DNA of 64,000 nucleotides, taken from Polycyclovorans algicola TG408 (GTDB taxonomy: Bacteria; Pseudomonadota; Gammaproteobacteria; Nevskiales; Nevskiaceae). The stretch covers positions 3,218,830-3,282,829 of the forward strand of contig NZ_JOMH01000001.1 of assembly GCF_000711245.1 (NCBI RefSeq), read 5' to 3'. The notes beneath the pieces were generated by a model. That model had not been told where the DNA came from. It did not search any database and saw nothing but the letters and a program-made list of their open reading frames with translations. Shown one piece after another: positions 58,161 to 64,000 of the stretch. Every line of letters begins with the position of its first letter. The first letter of the stretch is position 1. A program made the position numbers and the translations under genes.

Positions 58161-59222
58161 GTGAAATCCATTACAACTCGAACGATGCGGGATTCAGGAC
58201 AACTGCTGCTGCTGGTGCACACCGGACTGGTCAAGGCCGGATATGACGTGGACGCAATCTACCGCGAGCTGGGGTTCCAGGCCGAGGGGTTGCCGTTCAA
58301 GGAGATCCGCATGCACCACCCGATGCAGGTGGTGTTCTGGGAGACGGTGGAATCGCTGACCGGCGAGCGTGACATCGCATTAAAAATCTGTCCGCACCTG
58401 CCACCGTATCGCGCCGAGGTGCTCGAATACCTGATGTATTCCAGCCCAACAATGGGTGAAGGCTGCAACCGCGCCTTCAAATACCTGCGGTTGGTCAGCG
58501 ATGCCCTCAACGTGCGGGTCGAAAATGCGCACGGCCCGGCACGATTGGTCATCGTCAGCTCGCCCGAGCGCACGCCGGTGCTGCGACACACTGAAATCTG
58601 CGCAGTCTGGAGCATCATCCAGTTCGCCAAAACTGCGACCGAGGGCGCATTTCAGCCCACGGCGATTCGTCTGAGCTACGAACAGAGATCGCCAATCACC
58701 GACTACGAAAAGCTGTTCGGCTGCCCGGTGGCGTTCAACGCCCCGCATTGCGAGATTGATTTTCCTGCCGGCCTGCTCGACTGGACTTCGCCCCGCTGGG
58801 ACCCCGACCTGCTGCGCGTCCACGAAGAAGTTGCCGAGCGCCGCCTGCTGAGAATCGAGCGCCAGGACCTGATCGAAAAGGTGGAGGCGCAGATCGCGCT
58901 GCGTCTCGAAACCGAACAGTGCGAACTCGAACCCATCGCCCGCGCTCTGGGCCTCAGCGAGCGGCGACTGCGCTTTGAGCTGTCGCAAGCCGGCACCAGT
59001 TTCACCCAGCTATTGGCCGACTTTCGTTATCGACTGGCGCGGCGGCTATTGGCACAGACCCATGAAACCATCGATAACATCGTTTACCTCACCGGATTCT
59101 CAGAACCCAGCACCTTCTACCGCGCCTTCAAACGATGGTCGGGGCTGACGCCGGTGCAGTATCGAGACCAAAAGAAGGGGGCAGAACCCGCCAGCCGCCC
59201 CACCGCCAAACGTCGCGCCTGA
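58161..59222 (+). CDS. AraC-family regulator of the DUF1302/DUF1329 locus
   Basis: The 353-residue product has an N-terminal ligand-type domain of the arabinose-binding-like class (~15-230; ALKICPHLPPYRAEVLEYL, AVWSIIQFAKTATEG) and a C-terminal double helix-turn-helix (IARALGLSERRLRFELSQAG, IVYLTGFSEPSTFYRAFKRW). The GTG at 58161 is the first in-frame start; an ATG at 58185 is an alternative. It reads into the DUF1329 gene 41 bases downstream and is divergent from the DUF1302 gene, so it probably controls both. Confidence 0.87.
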   Translation: MKSITTRTMRDSGQLLLLVHTGLVKAGYDVDAIYRELGFQAEGLPFKEIRMHHPMQVVFWETVESLTGERDIALKICPHLPPYRAEVLEYLMYSSPTMGEGCNRAFKYLRLVSDALNVRVENAHGPARLVIVSSPERTPVLRHTEICAVWSIIQFAKTATEGAFQPTAIRLSYEQRSPITDYEKLFGCPVAFNAPHCEIDFPAGLLDWTSPRWDPDLLRVHEEVAERRLLRIERQDLIEKVEAQIALRLETEQCELEPIARALGLSERRLRFELSQAGTSFTQLLADFRYRLARRLLAQTHETIDNIVYLTGFSEPSTFYRAFKRWSGLTPVQYRDQKKGAEPASRPTAKRRA

Positions 59223-59263
59223 CGCGCACGCCGGTGCCAGATTTTCATTTCAGGAGAAGGTTC

Positions 59264-60676
59264 ATGAAGTCACAAACACTGTTGCTACTGGCGACTTGCG
59301 GCGCGGCCTGCCTCAGTACGCTGGCCATCGCCGGGGTCAGCGCCGAAGAGGCCGAGCGTCTGGGCAAAGACCTGACGCCGGTCGGCGCCATTCACGCCGG
59401 CAACGAAGACGGCAGCATCCCGGAATGGACCGGCAAAGCCAACTTCCCGCAAGAAACCATCGACATGACGCGCGACGAGCTTGAACGCCTGCGCTCCCAG
59501 GAGCCTGACGAGCTGGTCGCCCAGTTTCGTGGCTCAATGGACGAAGACCTGCAGAAGCCGATCTTCACCATCACTCGGGAGAACCTTGATGAGCATGCTG
59601 ACCTGGTCACCGAGGGTCACAAGGCCATGTTTGCGGCCTACCCGACCTTCAAAATTCCGGTCTACCCCACCGTCCGGACCGCGTTCTTCCCTGACAAAAT
59701 CTATGCCGAAACCAAGTTGAACGCGACGCGCGCGAGCCTGGAAGGTACCGACAACGTCAAGGACGCCGTGCTCGGTTTCCCGTTCCCGATTCCGCAGAGC
59801 GGCGCCGAGGTGATCTGGAACCACAAACTGAAGTTTCGCGGCTCGGCGGCCAAGCGCTACAACAACCAGGCCATCGTCCAGCCCAATGGCAGCTACGTGA
59901 TCACCAAGATCATCGAAGACGTCAAATTCAAGTACGCCAACCTTGAACAGCAGGACGAGCGCTCCAGCAAAATCATTGCCTTCTACTTGTCGACCACCAT
60001 CGCCCCGCCCCGCGTCGCTGGTCAGTTGACCTTGGTGCACGAGACCGCCGACCAGGCCTCGGGTGGCCGCGCCGCATGGCTGTTCTCGCCCGGCCTGGGC
60101 CGCGTCAACCGCGCCCCGGATGTCGGCTATGACAATCCTGCGGTGGGCACCGACAACGAGCAGTACAACGACCAGATCGACATGTTCAATGGCGCGCTCG
60201 ACCGCTTCACCTGGAAGCTGGTCGGTCGCAAGGAAATGTACATTCCCTACAACTCCTACGAGATCAACTCGCCGCTGGTCACCTACAAGGACATTCTCAC
60301 TCCCAACCACGCCAACCCGGCCTACACCCGCTTCGAAAAGCACCGCGTCTGGGTCGTCGAAGCCAACCTCAAGCCCGGCACCCGGCACAACTTCGCCAAG
60401 CGCGTGTTCTACATCGACGAAGACTCGTGGAGCGTCGCGGTCATCGACAATTACGACGGTCGGGGCGAGCTCTGGAAAGTGCAGGAGGGGCACCTGTTGA
60501 CTGCCCCGTTCGTGCCCACCACCACGGGCATTCCCGAGTTCATCTACGACCTGCAGTCGAAGCGCTATTTCGCGACCACTTTGGCCAACGAAGATGAAGT
60601 GACCGACTTCGACATCACCTACGAAGACCGCCACTTCGAACCCGCCAACCTCAATCGGCTGGCGCGGCGTCGCTGA
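59264..60676 (+). CDS. DUF1329 family periplasmic protein
   Basis: The 470-residue product has a Sec signal (LLLLATCGAACLSTLAIA-G) and DUF1329 features: AGNEDGSIPEWTG, FKIPVYPTVRTAFFP, GFPFPIPQSGAEVIWNH, RRVNRAPD-like GLGRVNRAPDVGYDNP, and YEINSPLVTYKD. The family commonly co-occurs with DUF1302; a LolB-like lipid-binding fold has been suggested, which I recall but cannot verify here. AGGAG lies before the ATG. The family fits envelope transfer of hydrophobic molecules; the substrate is unknown. Confidence 0.9.
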   Translation: MKSQTLLLLATCGAACLSTLAIAGVSAEEAERLGKDLTPVGAIHAGNEDGSIPEWTGKANFPQETIDMTRDELERLRSQEPDELVAQFRGSMDEDLQKPIFTITRENLDEHADLVTEGHKAMFAAYPTFKIPVYPTVRTAFFPDKIYAETKLNATRASLEGTDNVKDAVLGFPFPIPQSGAEVIWNHKLKFRGSAAKRYNNQAIVQPNGSYVITKIIEDVKFKYANLEQQDERSSKIIAFYLSTTIAPPRVAGQLTLVHETADQASGGRAAWLFSPGLGRVNRAPDVGYDNPAVGTDNEQYNDQIDMFNGALDRFTWKLVGRKEMYIPYNSYEINSPLVTYKDILTPNHANPAYTRFEKHRVWVVEANLKPGTRHNFAKRVFYIDEDSWSVAVIDNYDGRGELWKVQEGHLLTAPFVPTTTGIPEFIYDLQSKRYFATTLANEDEVTDFDITYEDRHFEPANLNRLARRR

Positions 60677-60687
60677 TCGGCAATTCG

Positions 60688-60724
60688 CATAAAAAAGGCC
60701 CCGAATCATCGGGGCCTTTTTTAT
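60688..60724. terminator. Bidirectional terminator between DUF1329 and era
   Basis: CATAAAAAAGGCCCCGA, an ATCA loop and TCGGGGCCTTTTTTATG form a perfect 17-bp hairpin with A and T runs. It lies between convergent genes and works in both directions. Confidence 0.94.
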
Positions 60725-60738
60725 GTGCGTCGTCGAAG

Positions 60739-61629
60739 TCAATCACCGCCAGGACGTAATCCGAATTGTCCCAGCGCGCGCAGGTCATCGCTCCAGTTTT
60801 CCTTGACCTTGCACCACAACTGAAGAAATAACTTGCGGTCGGTGGTGCGCTCCCACTCACGACGCGCAGCTTCGCCGATCTTGCGCAGTTGCTGACCCTT
60901 GTCACCGATGACAATGCCCTTCTGGCCTTCGCGCTCAACCCAGATGACCGCGTGAACGCGGTCCAAACGCCCTTCAACTTCCCAGCGCTCGATGCCCACC
61001 GCGGTGGCGTAAGGCATTTCCTGGTGCAGGTTGCGCACCACTTTTTCACGGATCAGCTCGGCCAGCGCGAAGCGCTGATCGTGGCCGACCACCATGTCTT
61101 CGGGATAGAACGCCGGGCCTTCGACGGCGCGGCTGAACAGTTCGTTTTCGAGCGCGTCAAGCTGCACCCGGCGCAGCGCCGACACCGGCACGATGAAGGC
61201 GAAGTCGTGCAGCGCCTGCAGGCGCTGCAGGGTGGGCAACAGGCGCGCCTTGTCGTCCATACGGTCAATCTTGTTCATCACCAACCCCACGGGCGTCTGC
61301 AAGCCCTTGAGCCGGCTCAGGACCTGCTGATCTTCGTCGGTCCAGCGGTTGGCATCGACCACGAACAGCACCACATCAACCCCTTCAAAGGCCGAGTAGG
61401 CGGCCTCGTTCATCATGCGGTTGAGTTCGCGCTTGCCGTCGCCGTGAATGCCTGGCGTGTCAACAAATACCAATTGGCCGCGCGGGTCATGGACCACACC
61501 CTGAATCTGATGCCGGGTGGTCTGCGGTTTGTGGCTGACGATGCTGACCTTCTGCCCGACCAGCGCATTAACCAGTGACGACTTGCCCACGTTGGGGCGT
61601 CCCACCACGGCAATCATGGCGCTAAGCAT
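60739..61629 (-). CDS. era: GTPase Era
   Basis: Ribosome-assembly GTPase binding the 3' end of 16S rRNA. The start MLSAMIAVVGRPNVGKSSLV overlaps the rnc stop by 8 bases; the long upstream frame antisense to nothing but inside rnc is rejected. G1 GRPNVGKSS, G3 DTPGIHG and G4 NKID are intact, and the KH domain follows at ~205-290 (VWVEREGQKGIVIGDKG-like). Product 296 residues (301 in E. coli). Last gene of the lepA-lepB-DUF4845-rnc-era operon; recO does not follow. Confidence 0.96.
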   Translation of the reverse strand: MLSAMIAVVGRPNVGKSSLVNALVGQKVSIVSHKPQTTRHQIQGVVHDPRGQLVFVDTPGIHGDGKRELNRMMNEAAYSAFEGVDVVLFVVDANRWTDEDQQVLSRLKGLQTPVGLVMNKIDRMDDKARLLPTLQRLQALHDFAFIVPVSALRRVQLDALENELFSRAVEGPAFYPEDMVVGHDQRFALAELIREKVVRNLHQEMPYATAVGIERWEVEGRLDRVHAVIWVEREGQKGIVIGDKGQQLRKIGEAARREWERTTDRKLFLQLWCKVKENWSDDLRALGQFGLRPGGD

Positions 61630-62308
61630 GGGGTGAATTCTCGGTAAGTTGTTGCAGCAGCCGTTCGGCCGCCTGTTGTTCGGCATTACGCCGCGAGCCC
61701 GCCGTGGCTTCGGCCTGCTCGTCGGTGTCGGTGAGGATGCAGCGTGCGACAAAGGTTCGGCGATGCGGCGGGCCGGAGGCGTCGATGACCCGGTAAATCG
61801 GCAAGGCGCGTCCAGTGGACTGCAGCCACTCCTGCAAGCGGGTCTTGGGATCTTTGAGCGTTTCAGGGTCTGGCAGGTCGGCCAGAGACTGGTCGAACCA
61901 GCGGAGACAGCTCTGCCGGGCGGCATCGAAACCGCCATCGAGGTAAATCGCCGCAAGAATCGCCTCGACCGCATCAGCGAGAATCGAATCGCGTCGCTGC
62001 CCGCCCGACTTACGCTCGCTCTCGCCGAGCCGCAGGTGCGGGCCGAGGTCAAAATGACGGGCCAGATCACACAAGGTCGCTTCACGCACCAGACTCGAAC
62101 GCAGACGCGACAGCGCGCCCTCGTCGTGACGTGGGTTTTGCAGATAAAGCGCCTCGCCGATCAGTGCATTGAGCAGCCCATCACCGAGAAACTCCAGGCG
62201 CTCGTTGTCGATGCCGCCCATCGAGCGATGGGTCAGAGCTTGCAACAACCTTTGCGGATCATTGAAGCGATACCCGAGGCGCGACTGAAGGCCGTCGAGT
62301 GCCGTCAA
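61622..62308 (-). CDS. rnc: Ribonuclease III
   Basis: Double-stranded RNA endonuclease for rRNA precursor processing. The 228-residue product has the catalytic signature NERLEFLGDGLLN (Glu and Asp of the active site), the second acidic cluster DSILADAVEAILAAIYLDGG, and a C-terminal double-stranded RNA-binding domain (~155-225; DPKTRLQEWLQSTG, SRRNAEQQAAERLL). It overlaps the DUF4845 gene by 4 bases (ATGA). Confidence 0.97.
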   Translation of the reverse strand: MTALDGLQSRLGYRFNDPQRLLQALTHRSMGGIDNERLEFLGDGLLNALIGEALYLQNPRHDEGALSRLRSSLVREATLCDLARHFDLGPHLRLGESERKSGGQRRDSILADAVEAILAAIYLDGGFDAARQSCLRWFDQSLADLPDPETLKDPKTRLQEWLQSTGRALPIYRVIDASGPPHRRTFVARCILTDTDEQAEATAGSRRNAEQQAAERLLQQLTENSPHA

Positions 62309-62676
62309 CGCATCGGGCCAGAAATCGGCACGTCGGCGCCGAACTCCAGCACCAGCGATACGTTGGCAAACAAATGCCGCCGCGCTTCGTAGTCGTAGCT
62401 CAAGCGGCGGCCATCGGCGGCACGCACCACTTTGACGTCGCGCGGCGTGAGGTCATCAATGTCTTCGATGTCCCAGTAGCGCTGCAATGAGCTGCGGATC
62501 TCCGTCACCGAGGCCGGAGCGTCCATTGCCACCGCGCTGACCGCACGGCTGATCTTCATTTGATTGAGGTAAATCGGGATGCACTTGAAGGCAATCAGCA
62601 TCACAAAGCCCAGTCCGGCGAAAACGAACAGCAAGCCAAACCAACCCAGTCCACGCTGCCGATGACGATTGATCAT
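62305..62676 (-). CDS. DUF4845 membrane-anchored protein
   Basis: Unknown function; encoded between lepB and rnc in many gammaproteobacteria. The 123-residue product has one N-terminal helix (GLGWFGLLFVFAGLGFVML) and a periplasmic/extracytoplasmic part with the family-type KCIPIYLNQMKISRAV. It overlaps rnc by 4 bases and is 9 bases after lepB. Confidence 0.88.
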   Translation of the reverse strand: MINRHRQRGLGWFGLLFVFAGLGFVMLIAFKCIPIYLNQMKISRAVSAVAMDAPASVTEIRSSLQRYWDIEDIDDLTPRDVKVVRAADGRRLSYDYEARRHLFANVSLVLEFGADVPISGPMR

Positions 62677-62685
62677 GTTCAGGCC

Positions 62686-63465
62686 CTAGCGAATCCGCAT
62701 ACCAATACGGCTGAAATCAACGCGATTGTTCTCGCCGTCCCAGCTCATCCAGATGAAAAATGCCCGGCCGACCAGATTGGCCTCGGACACCGTACCCCAG
62801 CCGCGCGAGTCATCACTGCCATCACGATTGTCGCCCATCACGAAATACTCACCCGGCGGCACGGTGAAGTCGAATGACTGACCGCGCCGGTCGTTGGTGA
62901 GAATGATCTGGTGACTGCCACGATCGGCCAGCGCTTCCTCGAACCGCTCGATTCGGCCCACCGGACTGCTGAACGCGCCATCTTGTTCCTGAATAACGCG
63001 CTCGCCATTGATGATGAGCTGCTTGTCGCGGTACTGGATGCGGTCCCCCGGCAGGCCGATGACACGCTTGATGAAATCCTTGGACGGGTCCACCGGCCAG
63101 CGAAACACCACCACGTCGCCGCGCTGCGGCTGCCCGGCGAGCGGCAGCAATTTATGGTGGGTCACGGGTTCGCGCAGGCCATAGGTGAATTTGTTCACCA
63201 GGATGAAATCCCCCACATTAAGCGTCGGGATCATCGACCCCGAAGGAATGCGGAACGGCTCGACAATCCACGCGCGCAACACCAGCACGATGATGATCAC
63301 CGGGAAGAACGAGCGGCAGAACTCAACCACACCGTTGGCTTTTTCGGCACCGCCGGATGCGCGACGTGCAGGGGCAAAGCGCCAGGTTTCCAGCGCCCAC
63401 ACCACGCCGGTGATCGCGGCCGCGATGCTCAAGAACACCATGAAATCCCAATGAAACTGCGACAT
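62686..63465 (-). CDS. lepB: Signal peptidase I
   Basis: Cleaves Sec and Tat signal peptides. The 259-residue product has two N-terminal helices (FMVFLSIAAAITGVVWALE; FFPVIIIVLVLRAWIVEP) and the catalytic Ser/Lys dyad in IPSGSMIPTL and DFIKRVIGLPGD. The conserved GEYFVMGDNRDGSDDSRGWG box follows. The start at MSQFHWDF is chosen over an upstream frame reaching 63522. Second gene of the lepA operon. Confidence 0.97.
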   Translation of the reverse strand: MSQFHWDFMVFLSIAAAITGVVWALETWRFAPARRASGGAEKANGVVEFCRSFFPVIIIVLVLRAWIVEPFRIPSGSMIPTLNVGDFILVNKFTYGLREPVTHHKLLPLAGQPQRGDVVVFRWPVDPSKDFIKRVIGLPGDRIQYRDKQLIINGERVIQEQDGAFSSPVGRIERFEEALADRGSHQIILTNDRRGQSFDFTVPPGEYFVMGDNRDGSDDSRGWGTVSEANLVGRAFFIWMSWDGENNRVDFSRIGMRIR

Positions 63466-63505
63466 CAATGACTCCACGACCCGCGACTGTTTGAGAAAAC
63501 CGCTG

Positions 63506-64000
<495 letters not shown>

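Overview
The window is GC-rich, densely coding bacterial chromosome from a gammaproteobacterium, and it carries no sign of plasmid, phage, insertion sequence, CRISPR array or tRNA/rRNA gene. Gammaproteobacterial gene orders recur: uvrY/gacA-uvrC-pgsA, prfB-lysS, miaB-ybeZ-ybeY-ybeX, rpoN-hpf-ptsN-rapZ and lepA-lepB-DUF4845-rnc-era. An HPr-kinase homologue inside the PTS-Ntr cluster, a DUF1302/DUF1329 outer-envelope pair and a fused isobutyryl-CoA mutase point to the Xanthomonadales/Nevskiales neighbourhood. That placement is inference from gene content only.

Layout. 1-3.6 kb: ispB (5' part) divergent from rplU-rpmA-obgE-proB. 3.6-9.4 kb (minus): prfB (with its programmed +1 frameshift), lysS, a GacA/UvrY regulator, uvrC, pgsA. 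9.6-10.9 kb: an OmpA-family protein. 10.99-11.66 kb: a non-coding block containing a large imperfect inverted repeat whose arms each carry their own hairpin. 11.7-19.2 kb: a metallo-beta-lactamase-fold hydrolase, cysS, and an RND efflux pump (permease plus lipoprotein adaptor) divergent from a TetR regulator. 19.1-24.7 kb (minus): miaB-ybeZ-ybeY-ybeX followed, in the slot where lnt normally sits, by a DUF4105/Lnb-type membrane protein and a DUF2461 protein. 24.8-26.4 kb: a low-molecular-weight phosphatase and a quinone oxidoreductase. 26.5-32.9 kb: rpoN, hpf and a regulatory PTS set (ptsN, a kinase-domain-only hprK, rapZ, EIIA-Man, HPr, EI) without any sugar permease.

32.9-36.6 kb: a periplasmic copper chaperone, an AbgT transporter translationally coupled to a TolA-like protein, and a secreted formylglycine-enzyme-like protein without the catalytic cysteines. 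36.7-41.1 kb: an AraC regulator divergent from icmF. 41.1-45.5 kb: a non-coding stretch, an orphan lipoprotein, and a response regulator/7TM histidine kinase pair preceded by a possible 31-codon leader ORF. 45.6-52.5 kb: aceA, rraA, dsbB, class I and class II fumarases, and purB, so two fumarate consumers and one fumarate producer are adjacent. 52.5-55.8 kb: small conserved genes and an LCAD-type acyl-CoA dehydrogenase. 55.8-60.7 kb: a DUF1302 outer-membrane protein divergent from an AraC regulator and a DUF1329 protein, with a perfect palindrome between them. 60.7-64 kb (minus): lepA (3' part), lepB, DUF4845, rnc, era.

Functionally, most of the window is housekeeping (translation, lipid synthesis, RNA processing, TCA/glyoxylate cycle, protein export). 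The accessory part points to a hydrophobic-substrate, branched-acyl-CoA lifestyle: DUF1302/DUF1329, acyl-CoA dehydrogenase, IcmF, isocitrate lyase and an RND pump. The most noteworthy candidate is the DUF4105/Lnb-type gene in the lnt position. The clearest unexplained non-coding structure is the inverted-repeat element at 11.1-11.56 kb.
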